Below are positions 29,776-35,634 of a stretch of DNA of 38,043 nt, piece by piece. This stretch comes from a virus: IMG/VR virus record IMGVR_UViG_3300022208_000014, positions 1 to 38,043 of that record; one strand, 5' to 3'. A program made the translations under genes and the position numbers. Every line of letters begins with the position of its first letter. The stretch's first letter is position 1. The notes beneath the pieces were generated by a model. That model made no database searches, had not been told where the DNA came from, and was given only the letters and a program-made list of their open reading frames with translations.

Positions 29776-30576
29776 ATGAGCCAAGTTGCTTCCAATCCCC
29801 GCTGGGCTGAAATGCTCCGGGAAGCCGTGACAAAGCCGGGAATGCTTAATACCGCTTACAGGGCTTTTCACAATTACAGCACCGGGAATCAAATGCTCGC
29901 CATGTTGCAATGCTTTGGCCGTGGCATTCAGCCCGGCCCCATTGCCACCTTTCCGGCGTGGAAGGACAAAGGGCGAAGCGTGAAGAAGGGTGAAAAAGCG
30001 ATTGCCCTTGTTATGCCTGTCACCGTGAAGGATAAAAGCGTTATTATCGAAACGGACGGCGGGGAAACGAGCCTGATGAAAACGGTTTTCATTTTGAAAA
30101 ATCGCTGGTTCGTACTGTCTCAAACGGAAGGGGAAGAAGTGCCGCCCGTGCAAGTGCCGGGATGGAACAAAGCGCAAGCCCTGGAAGCCCTGAAAGTGCA
30201 AGAAGTGCCGTTTGAGCATGTCAACGGCAATTGCCTTGGATATGCCACCATGAAGCGGGAAATTGCCGTTTCCCCGCTGAACCCGCTACCGGAAAAGACC
30301 ACGTTTCACGAACTGGCGCATATCGTTTTAGGCCACACTGAGCAAGGCATTATGTCAGATGCGGAAGTACTGCCGAAAAACGAAAAGGAAATGGAAGCGG
30401 AAGCCGTGGCGCTTTTGTGCTTGGAATCCCTGGGCCTGAATGGGCAAGAGTCTTGCCGCGCTTATATTCAAAGCTGGTGGGGTGCTGGCAATGCCATCCC
30501 TGAAAAGAACGCCCGGCGCATTTTTACCGCTGCCGATGCAATTCTAAAGGCCGGTCAAATGGCAAAGGCCGCCTGA
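29776..30576 (+). CDS. ArdC-type antirestriction protein with zincin metallopeptidase domain
   Basis: A 266-residue protein with the two-part ArdC layout. The N-terminal domain (about 1-130) has the ssDNA-binding pattern NPRWAEMLREAVTKPG, YRAFHNYSTGNQMLAMLQ, FPAWKDKGRSVKKGEKAIAL. The C-terminal domain carries the metallopeptidase motif HELAH at 178-182 (HELAHIVLGH) and a downstream EMEAEAVA helix supplying the third metal ligand. ArdC proteins protect entering plasmid or phage DNA from host restriction. The gene is behind a near-consensus promoter on the strand opposite the late genes, fitting immediate-early expression. GAGAGGAG precedes the ATG. GC is lower than in the structural genes, suggesting separate acquisition. 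Confidence 0.85.
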   Translation: MSQVASNPRWAEMLREAVTKPGMLNTAYRAFHNYSTGNQMLAMLQCFGRGIQPGPIATFPAWKDKGRSVKKGEKAIALVMPVTVKDKSVIIETDGGETSLMKTVFILKNRWFVLSQTEGEEVPPVQVPGWNKAQALEALKVQEVPFEHVNGNCLGYATMKREIAVSPLNPLPEKTTFHELAHIVLGHTEQGIMSDAEVLPKNEKEMEAEAVALLCLESLGLNGQESCRAYIQSWWGAGNAIPEKNARRIFTAADAILKAGQMAKAA

Positions 30577-30587
30577 AACCATCATCC

Positions 30588-30665
30588 CCGGCGCTGGATA
30601 ACCTGGCGCCGGAACACACTCAACGAAAAAGGACGGCCCGGACACCCTGCAAGGCGTTCCGGGCC
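30588..30665 (+). other. Two consecutive hairpins after ardC
   Basis: CCGGCGC/GCGCCGG (30588-30594 and 30606-30612) and GGCCCGGA/TCCGGGCC (30635-30642 and 30658-30665) form two perfect stems in the 129-bp gap. Neither has a following U-run, so they are more likely mRNA-processing or partial-termination structures that lower expression of genes after ardC. Confidence 0.55.
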
Positions 30666-30705
30666 TGTTGCTAACCCTGAGAGGGATTAACAGGAGCATT
30701 ATACC

Positions 30706-30933
30706 ATGATTCAAATTGAATGCTACTCGGAAAAAGGGCTGGTTGTTAAAGGCATCACGCCGGAACAGGCCGAGGCCATCCGGGCGAAAATTGGCAAGGC
30801 GGCAACGCAACCGCAACGCGGCGGCTGGATTTACTCGAGGCGGCACGAACAGACCATCCGGGAAGCGATTGCGGCGCTGGTGGACCCCATGCCCGGCCCA
30901 TGGACGAATGACGCGGGAAAGCTGATCGGCTGA
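30706..30933 (+). CDS. Small hypothetical protein in the ardC-int operon
   Basis: A 75-residue protein, MIQIECYSEKGLVVKGITPE at the start, predicted beta-beta-alpha with a conserved-looking GGWIYSRRHEQTIREAIAAL. I do not recognise a function. CAGGAG precedes the ATG at 30706, and the leader AACCCTGAGAGG just upstream repeats that in front of ardC (29755 and 30673), suggesting a shared or duplicated translation leader. Co-transcription with ardC is likely. Confidence 0.6.
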   Translation: MIQIECYSEKGLVVKGITPEQAEAIRAKIGKAATQPQRGGWIYSRRHEQTIREAIAALVDPMPGPWTNDAGKLIG

Positions 30934-31016
30934 CCGGTAAAAATGGCGGCGCGGGCAAGGCAAAGCCCTCGCGGCCCCGGAAGGCGAAAAAGCCCCTTTG
31001 TCGCTGCCCGGCAACG

Positions 31017-31322
31017 GTGGACCTTTACGGCAAGAGGTTCCCGCACCGGGCCGGTGCTGTTCTGGGCTGCCATATGGGCGCGGACGGTATGGCGCGGGAT
31101 GGTGTTGCCCGCTCCGGCTGCTCCTGCAAGGCGTGTGAAGTGACTACGGACCTGTTGAACCTGGCGGACACGTTCCGCGCCAATTCAAACCGGGCGGAAG
31201 TCCTCGAGGGCAGTATTTCATCCTTGCGCCGGGCGCGTGATCTGAGGAAGGACCTGGACGGCGCGTTTTCGCGCTGGCAGGTGGAAACATTCGGCCAATC
31301 CATGGAGGAAACCAGAGTATGA
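31017..31322 (+). CDS. Small cysteine-containing hypothetical protein
   Basis: A 101-residue protein if GTG at 31017 is the start. It has GCHMGADG and SGCSCKACEV near the N-terminus and a helical C-terminal half (NRAEVLEGSISSLRRARDLR). The frame is open upstream to about 30912 and includes KKPLCRCPATVDLYGKRFPH, adding a CxC that could complete a zinc site, so a longer protein from a rare CTG at 30930 is possible. The stop overlaps the next gene's ATG by four bases, which supports it being real. Function unknown. Confidence 0.55.
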   Translation: MDLYGKRFPHRAGAVLGCHMGADGMARDGVARSGCSCKACEVTTDLLNLADTFRANSNRAEVLEGSISSLRRARDLRKDLDGAFSRWQVETFGQSMEETRV

Positions 31323-31636
31323 CGAAGGAACAATTCATTCGAGGTTTGGCGCGGCTTGGCCTGACTCAGTACCAATGGGCCAAGTTGCTTGGCGTGACTC
31401 ATCCCGCCGTGGGCCTATGGGCTTCCGGCGCGGTTCCGATCCCGCATTATGCCGCGCTTATCATGGACTCCTACCTGAAACGGCGCGGGAAACTCCCGAG
31501 CCTGACGCCGTATCGGGCCGCCATGCGCCGGAACCGACCGCCGAAACCTGAACCACTGCCCGGCCCGAAACGGCCCCGAGGGCGGCCCCGGAAAATCGAG
31601 GCAGGGGCGGACGGCGCGGCGGCCCCCCCTCGTTAA
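31319..31636 (+). CDS. XRE-type HTH protein with C-terminal AT-hook
   Basis: A 105-residue DNA-binding protein. Residues 5-52 form a helix-turn-helix (GLARLGLTQYQWAKLLGVTH, PAVGLWASGAVPIPHYAALI). Residues 84-93, KRPRGRPRKI, match the AT-hook core (RGRP within basic residues), which inserts in the minor groove of AT-rich DNA. The linker is Pro/Lys-rich. It lies just before the integrase gene in one operon, so control of integrase or early promoters, or an architectural role at the AT-rich attachment region, is plausible. Its ATG overlaps the previous stop. Confidence 0.7.
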   Translation: MTKEQFIRGLARLGLTQYQWAKLLGVTHPAVGLWASGAVPIPHYAALIMDSYLKRRGKLPSLTPYRAAMRRNRPPKPEPLPGPKRPRGRPRKIEAGADGAAAPPR

Positions 31637-31712
31637 ACGAGGTTGAATCGCACCGCTTTTGGCGCTTTTCGGTTTGGTTCGGTGAAACAGAATTTTTGGT
31701 TTTAGTTGGAAA

Positions 31713-31725
31713 CTGGAATTTCCAG
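31713..31725 (+). promoter_or_regulatory. Palindrome upstream of the integrase gene
   Basis: CTGGAATTTCCAG has perfect 6-bp arms around one central base, 18 bp before the integrase ATG in the 107-bp gap after the HTH gene. It could be an operator for the neighbouring HTH protein. Confidence 0.4.
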
Positions 31726-31743
31726 ACAAAATGGAGCCGCAAA

Positions 31744-32892
31744 ATGGCAATCAACGTGCGTTGCAAGGAGTGTCATGCGTGGTGCCGCGCCGTGGCGAAA
31801 GAATGCCACCGTTGCGGTGCGCCCTTCCCCCGCAACGCCGGGGTCTGGCGCGTGAACGCCGTGGATGGTCACGGCCACCGCCACCGGCACACCTATGGCG
31901 CGAAGAGTGCCGCCGAACGGGTGGACACGGAAATCACCTATGCCCGCAATCGCGGCGAACCTTGGGGCGAGAGACACGCCGGAATCACGCTGGGGGCGCT
32001 CAGGGACGCTTATTTGGCCTCACCCCATACCCAACAGTACCGCGACCTGAAACAGCGCCGGAATAGCCTTGCGCTCATTATCCGCGCCCTGGGCGAAACC
32101 CTGCCCGCCACCCGGCTCAGCCAGGGGCGCATCCAGCAATATCAGGAAATGCGGGCTGCAGAAGGGGTCACGAACTCGCCGATCAACCGGGAAGTCACCT
32201 ACCTGAACGTGATGCTCACCTGGGCCACGCCGCGCCTGTTGCCCGTGAATCCGATCCTCGGCCACCGCCGCTTGCGCGAGAACGCTTCGCGCTGGGTGGT
32301 CATGCCGCCCGCCCGGTACGATGTGCTGGCCGAGGCCATCCCGGAACGATCCCGCGCCGCCCTGGCGCTGCTGTATCACCTGCCGCTCCGCATCGGCGAG
32401 GCCGCCCGGCTCACCTGGGATCAGGTCAGCCTGGAAGGCCGGGGCTTTCTGCGTTTTTCCGGCCAGGGAACCCAACGCACCAAGTCGGGCCGCCCGCGCC
32501 GCATCCCACTTTGGTATCCGAGGATTCACGAATTGCTTTCCACGCTGGCACCCGTTTTTCCCGCGCCGGAGTCCAGCGTGTTCGGCATTACCCGCTCACA
32601 ATTCGAGGCGGATTGGCGCGTTGCCCTGGCCTCAACCGGCATGGATTACCATGTCCACGACCTGAAACACGCGGCCATCACCGCCCTGGTTCACGCCGGG
32701 GTCCCCGCGCATGAAATCATGCACTCATCCGACCACGCGGACGCCAAAATCATGGCGCGATACGCCAACATCTCGGAACAAATGATGGACCAGCTTCCAC
32801 AGGAGGCATACGATCCAGCCTCCGGCCTGATCCTGCCCATGAAGCGCGGCACGGCCACCCCCGGCACCATTGCGGCCAGCCACGCCAAATGA
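31744..32892 (+). CDS. int: Tyrosine recombinase (phage integrase) with N-terminal zinc ribbon
   Basis: A 382-residue integrase. The C-terminal catalytic domain shows Arg216 in LPLRIGEAARLTWDQV, Lys247 in QRTKSGRPRRIPL, the HxLxH box HDLKHAAITAL (305-315), a further His in MHSSDHAD, and the nucleophile Tyr340 in MARYANIS. The second catalytic Arg of the HxLRH box is Lys308 here, a variation known in some phage integrases. The N-terminus has a CxxC...CxxC pair (VRCKECHAWC, KECHRCGAP), an added zinc ribbon probably binding arm-type sites. A core-binding domain lies at about 80-165. GGAG precedes the ATG at 31744, preferred over the upstream start at 31696. The attachment-site candidate follows directly. 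Confidence 0.92.
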   Translation: MAINVRCKECHAWCRAVAKECHRCGAPFPRNAGVWRVNAVDGHGHRHRHTYGAKSAAERVDTEITYARNRGEPWGERHAGITLGALRDAYLASPHTQQYRDLKQRRNSLALIIRALGETLPATRLSQGRIQQYQEMRAAEGVTNSPINREVTYLNVMLTWATPRLLPVNPILGHRRLRENASRWVVMPPARYDVLAEAIPERSRAALALLYHLPLRIGEAARLTWDQVSLEGRGFLRFSGQGTQRTKSGRPRRIPLWYPRIHELLSTLAPVFPAPESSVFGITRSQFEADWRVALASTGMDYHVHDLKHAAITALVHAGVPAHEIMHSSDHADAKIMARYANISEQMMDQLPQEAYDPASGLILPMKRGTATPGTIAASHAK

Positions 32893-32935
32893 TAGGCTCA
32901 CGGCTGGCAAGGTTTCCGCGCATTCGGAAACCACT

Positions 32936-32955
32936 CATGGCACTACATGGCACCA
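32936..32955 (+). repeat. Tandem CATGGCAC dimer, left of attP candidate
   Basis: CATGGCACTACATGGCACCA holds two CATGGCAC units exactly 10 bp apart, just after the integrase gene. A matching dimer lies at 33163, and an inverted one at 28934. Candidate integrase or excisionase arm sites. Confidence 0.65.
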
Positions 32956-33080
32956 CGCATACTGACAGAAGGAAAAACGAGTCGTAAGTACCTGATTTTA
33001 TTACTCGGAGAGGTGACTGAGAGGCCGAAAGTGGCAGATTGCTAAAATGCTGTAATATAAGGCAATTCTTGTTCCGTTTT

Positions 33081-33096
33081 ATACAATCATTTGTAT
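33081..33096. repeat. Inverted repeat, att core candidate
   Basis: ATACAA-TCAT-TTGTAT has perfect 6-bp arms with a 4-base spacer in the AT-rich centre of the int-xis gap. Paired inverted core sites with a short overlap region are the usual form of a tyrosine recombinase crossover site, although the overlap is commonly 6-8 bases. Confidence 0.4.
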
Positions 33097-33162
33097 TCTT
33101 TTACCGTTTCTAAGTGCGCCCTCCACATTCTTTTCCAGTTTTATACATTTTCTTACAATGTT

Positions 33163-33182
33163 CATGGCACTCCATGGCACCG
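33163..33182 (+). repeat. Tandem CATGGCAC dimer, right of attP candidate
   Basis: CATGGCACTCCATGGCACCG repeats the dimer seen at 32936 in the same orientation, 227 bp away, bracketing the AT-rich centre of the attachment region. Confidence 0.65.
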
Positions 33183-33194
33183 GGATCGAGCGGC

Positions 33195-33437
33195 CTAAAT
33201 CGCGGGCCGCTCCGGCATACTATTGACGTATTGAGTTAGATGATCTTCCCGGAATAGAACCCGGTTCGATTTAGCCACGCCGGTCTTAATATAGCCGATT
33301 TTTCTTGCACAAATCAGGTTGTTCAGCGTTGTGAGGCTGATGCCGAGTTGTGCGGCGGCCTCCTTCTTGGTGTAGATGATTTTTTTGGATTCAGCACTCA
33401 TTTTCCGCTCCATGCGTTGTTGTATTTTGATTGTCAT
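33195..33437 (-). CDS. Excisionase-like small HTH protein
   Basis: An 80-residue protein with the MerR/AlpA-like winged-helix pattern of excisionases: KKIIYTKKEAAAQLGISLTT, then LNNLICARKIGYIKTGVAKS, then RVLFREDHLTQYVNSM. It would bind and bend DNA in the adjacent attachment region and steer the integrase to excision, or act as a regulator. Two starts have good ribosome sites: ATG at 33437 (behind GGGGGAG, immediately after the preceding stop) and ATG at 33401 (behind GGAGCGG); I give the longer. The direction opposes int, ending next to the attP candidate. Confidence 0.75.
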   Translation of the reverse strand: MTIKIQQRMERKMSAESKKIIYTKKEAAAQLGISLTTLNNLICARKIGYIKTGVAKSNRVLFREDHLTQYVNSMPERPAI

Positions 33438-33614
33438 TCATCTCTCCCCCTCCGCTCCGGCCCGCCGCTGGATTTCCTCCCGGATGCAGTCGCGCATGGT
33501 GCAAAACATCGCCATGTGGATGATGTCCCCGGCCTTGGCCGCTTTTTCAGCTTTCCCCTGCGCGTTGGCTACGCCCTCGGTCAATTGCTCCGTGGTGTAT
33601 TGGCACCAGTTCAT
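33438..33614 (-). CDS. Small hypothetical protein (58 residues), easily overlooked
   Basis: A 58-residue frame read directly from the sequence: MNWCQYTTEQLTEGVANAQG at the start, a helix KAEKAAKAGDIIHMAMFCTM, and a charged end RDCIREEIQRRAGAEGER. GGAGG lies four bases before ATG at 33614. Its ATG overlaps the preceding stop by four bases, and its own TGA abuts the excisionase-like start. It is probably a helical hairpin. No family recognised; coupling on both sides supports a real gene. Confidence 0.65.
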   Translation of the reverse strand: MNWCQYTTEQLTEGVANAQGKAEKAAKAGDIIHMAMFCTMRDCIREEIQRRAGAEGER

Positions 33615-33958
33615 ACATCCTCCGGCGGATCAACTTCCATCCAATGCGTGACGTCCTCTACGCGATAGCAACTTCCTTCCGGCGCAAACAAAATGCCGTC
33701 CTCGATCAATTCCCCGACCAGGATGCCTTCGCCGGGAATGAAGAATATAATCCGGCGCGTAGTGATTTTCGGCCTGGTTGATCCACGCTCTGATATTTTG
33801 ATCCAGCCCAAGGTGCCTTTCCGGGGCTTCCATGTGATGGTGCCGCGTGTCTCTGGAATGGCTTGCTCAGTGGAGGTTCCTGCCGTATTCCGCACGGCGC
33901 ACGGATGCTGTAATGGATCGCCGCTGTACCATTGACTGCATCCTGGACAGAAGTTCAT
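33611..33958 (-). CDS. Hypothetical protein with N-terminal CxxC
   Basis: A 115-residue protein starting MNFCPGCSQWYSGDPLQHPC, with a CPGC knuckle and a Cys at position 20 that suggest a small zinc-binding head, followed by basic beta-rich sequence (TITWKPRKGTLGWIKIS, RRIIFFIPGEGILVGELIED). It might be a small SH3-like barrel, but no family is recognised. The leader GGAGTGAGGCG before its ATG is the repeated ribosome-binding cassette of this region. Confidence 0.65.
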   Translation of the reverse strand: MNFCPGCSQWYSGDPLQHPCAVRNTAGTSTEQAIPETRGTITWKPRKGTLGWIKISERGSTRPKITTRRIIFFIPGEGILVGELIEDGILFAPEGSCYRVEDVTHWMEVDPPEDV

Positions 33959-33962
33959 CGCC

Positions 33963-34409
33963 TCACTCCTCCTTCAAAACGCTTTCGATAAAGGCAGCCT
34001 CTGCCGCTTCCCATCCCCCAGGATCGCGGTGCTCCTTGCCCCTGGTTCCAGTATCCTTGCGCCAAGCGGCCAGCAACGCTTCCCGTGGTGTTTGGCCGTG
34101 GACTTCTTCATTGTGCGCGTTATTGTTACTCCAGCGGACCACCCATCGCCGTATGTTTTCAGCCCAATACAATTCCCGTTGCGGCAAATGAGACTCGGCG
34201 TTGTTAATGCCCGCCTTGAACCACTCATAAGCCTTGTCGCGTTCCGCATTTTCGGTATCCATGGCTTCGGATATGGCATCGCGCAGGAGGATGAACGGCC
34301 CGTAGCCGTCCCTTGTGCGCCACGTCACCCCTCCCGGAATTGATCTGGTGCAGACCACACCCATTGGGTGGTCGTTTAGCCAGTCCAGCATCTCTTTATC
34401 TGTTGGCAT
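33963..34409 (-). CDS. Hypothetical protein, paralogue of the gene at 34590-34949
   Basis: A 148-residue protein beginning MPTDKEMLDWLNDHPMGV. A beta segment GGVTWRTRDGYGPFILLRDA is followed by helices (AERDKAYEWFKAGINNAESH) and a Trp/Asn-rich part IRRWVVRWSNNNAHNEEVHG, then REALLAAWRKDTGTRGKEHR. The N-terminal 13 residues are identical to the neighbour's, and the pattern xVTWRTxxGYGxxxLRxAIxxAM also matches, so the pair arose by duplication. This copy has an additional C-terminal 25 residues. Function unknown. Start at 34409 by the repeated leader. Confidence 0.7.
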   Translation of the reverse strand: MPTDKEMLDWLNDHPMGVVCTRSIPGGVTWRTRDGYGPFILLRDAISEAMDTENAERDKAYEWFKAGINNAESHLPQRELYWAENIRRWVVRWSNNNAHNEEVHGQTPREALLAAWRKDTGTRGKEHRDPGGWEAAEAAFIESVLKEE

Positions 34410-34423
34410 CGCCTCACTCCTTT

Positions 34424-34585
34424 TTATTGTTCCTCTTGTGATTTCCTCAACTTTTCCTTTTCCCAACATTCAGGGCAGAAGCCGTGCGGTGTCACGCAAA
34501 GTCCGCAAAAATCCTTGCTGCAATTCTCGCAGCGGTCATAAACGCCCGTGGCTTTAACACCGCACAACGAGCAGGTTGATTCCAT
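34424..34585 (-). CDS. Small zinc-finger protein with eight cysteines
   Basis: A 53-residue protein with cysteines spaced as CSLC...CENC...CGLC...CPEC (positions 5, 8, 19, 22, 27, 30, 37, 40), which fits a cross-braced two-zinc module like a B-box, FYVE or RING-type fold. A highly charged tail WEKEKLRKSQEEQ follows. Such modules bind proteins or nucleic acids; a phage host-interaction role is a guess. The start at 34585 has the repeated leader. It sits between the two paralogous genes. Confidence 0.7.
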   Translation of the reverse strand: MESTCSLCGVKATGVYDRCENCSKDFCGLCVTPHGFCPECWEKEKLRKSQEEQ

Positions 34586-34589
34586 CGCC

Positions 34590-34949
34590 TCACTCCTTGC
34601 CTTGGGTTTCAGTGTCCTCGCGCCATGCGGAAAGTATTGCGGATTCAATCTTTTCTTTGTCGCCGGGTTCTAGAACGTATGACTGGACATCACACACCTT
34701 GTTGTACGGCGTGGTTGTATTTGTAACCCGCTTGGCGATACAGTTCCCCGAGGCTCGAAACCACTTCCATGCCTTGTCCAGTTCGGCCTTGGCTTCTTCC
34801 TCCATGGCCCTGATAATGGCGGCGCGTAGGTTGTGCGACCCATAGCCTTCCTTTGTGCGCCACGTCACCGTTCGTGGAATAGTTTCGATGTATTCCACGC
34901 TCAGTGGGTTGTCGTTCAACCAATCAAGCATTTCTTTATCCGTTGGCAT
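34590..34949 (-). CDS. Hypothetical protein, paralogue of the gene at 33963-34409
   Basis: A 119-residue protein starting MPTDKEMLDWLNDNPLSV, identical in its first 13 residues to its neighbour two genes downstream. Conserved features are the TVTWRTKEGYGSHNLRAAII block and the tail ILSAWREDTETQGKE (neighbour: LLAAWRKDTGTRGKE); the middle differs and holds two cysteines (GNCIAKR and KVCDVQ). Only four bases separate it from the zinc-finger gene. Function unknown. Its leader region (34950-35091) is AT-rich with a possible -10 (CATAAT) and is a likely promoter site for this small operon. Confidence 0.7.
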   Translation of the reverse strand: MPTDKEMLDWLNDNPLSVEYIETIPRTVTWRTKEGYGSHNLRAAIIRAMEEEAKAELDKAWKWFRASGNCIAKRVTNTTTPYNKVCDVQSYVLEPGDKEKIESAILSAWREDTETQGKE

Positions 34950-35091
34950 CGCCTCACTCCGTCATTGCAAACTCGTTGTTTGCTAACGCACTGATATATT
35001 ATGAGTTTTCATATTGGGCCCCAGCTATCGTTGTTAATTCACCCTCTCTCCATTCTGCTGTTCATCCATGCCCGCCAGCCCTTGGCCTTGT

Positions 35092-35634
35092 TCACCTTCT
35101 CGTGATCCGAACCTCGTTTATTCCCTGTATCCACATCTGATCCACCCACCACAGCGCCCGTTGAACGTGAGTGTTTTCCGTGTAGTTCTCACAGTTGCCC
35201 ATGTTGTAGGCGTAAACCGCTTTCCGAATATCCCGCTGGCACTCGGGCTTTGCGTCCGCCAGAACCTTGGCCGCGCAATCGGCGGCGGGAAATTCAATCA
35301 CGCGGCTCCGCTTGTCCCAGCCGGGTAGGCAGCCAACGCCACCCTTGCTCTTGGGGGCCGCTGTACGTTCCGTGACCTGGAATAGCCCACGCTCACCGGC
35401 TGGGCCTGGATCGCGCCGTGGAAGTTCCAGTTTTGACTCCGTATAGCCAATCAGGAGGATTCGGAACGCGCTCACATGATTGGCCTCGGCGGCTTGCATC
35501 ACCGCCAACAATTCCAGGAACGATGGCACCCGCCCATTCCCGCCCGGAGCGGCCACAATCCCAGGGGCCAGCAGCAGCGCGGCGGCAAGGATCAGCGAGG
35601 CGCTGTTGCGGCGCGTTCTTGGGTGGGGCATCAT
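35092..35634 (-). CDS. Secreted lytic transglycosylase-like (SLT/lysozyme-fold) protein
   Basis: A 180-residue protein with a signal peptide (basic MMPHPRTRRN, then SASLILAAALLLAPGIVAA) and a lysozyme-like domain: FRILLIGYTESKLELPRRD, with the catalytic Glu66 in YTESKL, and GERGLFQVTERTA (80-92), the G-x-x-GLFQV substrate block of SLT enzymes; AVYAYNMGNCENY is the later Y-N-x-G motif. It should cut peptidoglycan in the periplasm. Being exported by itself it differs from the endolysin. It ends a translationally coupled operon (TGA/ATG overlap with the DpdA-like gene), with GGAGG just before the start. Possible roles are local wall opening or superinfection control. Confidence 0.8.
   Translation of the reverse strand: MMPHPRTRRNSASLILAAALLLAPGIVAAPGGNGRVPSFLELLAVMQAAEANHVSAFRILLIGYTESKLELPRRDPGPAGERGLFQVTERTAAPKSKGGVGCLPGWDKRSRVIEFPAADCAAKVLADAKPECQRDIRKAVYAYNMGNCENYTENTHVQRALWWVDQMWIQGINEVRITRR

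Larger units (their letters stand above)
32893..33194. other. Candidate attP region between int and xis
   Basis: This 302-bp stretch has no gene and is clearly richer in A+T than the flanks. It contains a 16-bp inverted repeat ATACAATCATTTGTAT (33081-33096), two TTTTATACA copies (about 33077 and 33142), and two tandem CATGGCAC dimers near its ends. Position between integrase and an excisionase-like gene makes it the likely phage attachment site, with core and arm-type sites. A GAGCGGCC/GGCCGCTC hairpin (33188-33212) closes it at the xis stop. Confidence 0.65.
33959..34960 (-). repeat. Repeated ribosome-binding leader GGAGTGAGGCG-ATG
   Basis: The 11-mer CGCCTCACTCC (minus strand GGAGTGAGGCG, directly followed by ATG) lies in front of four successive genes: at 33959-33969, 34410-34420, 34586-34596 and 34950-34960. 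A fifth, one base shorter, precedes the TMFXF-like gene at 5341-5350. The identical leaders look like recombination joints or a common translation control element. Confidence 0.8.

Noticed and set aside
29656-30219. 187-residue minus-strand open frame overlapping ardC
   Set aside because: ArdC on the plus strand has family motifs, a consensus promoter and a ribosome site; the antisense frame has none.
35038-35096. 18-residue GTG frame (VNKAKGWRAWMNSRMERG) overlapping the transglycosylase stop
   Set aside because: The GTGA overlap is suggestive, but the frame is too short and has no clear ribosome site; there is not enough to call a gene.
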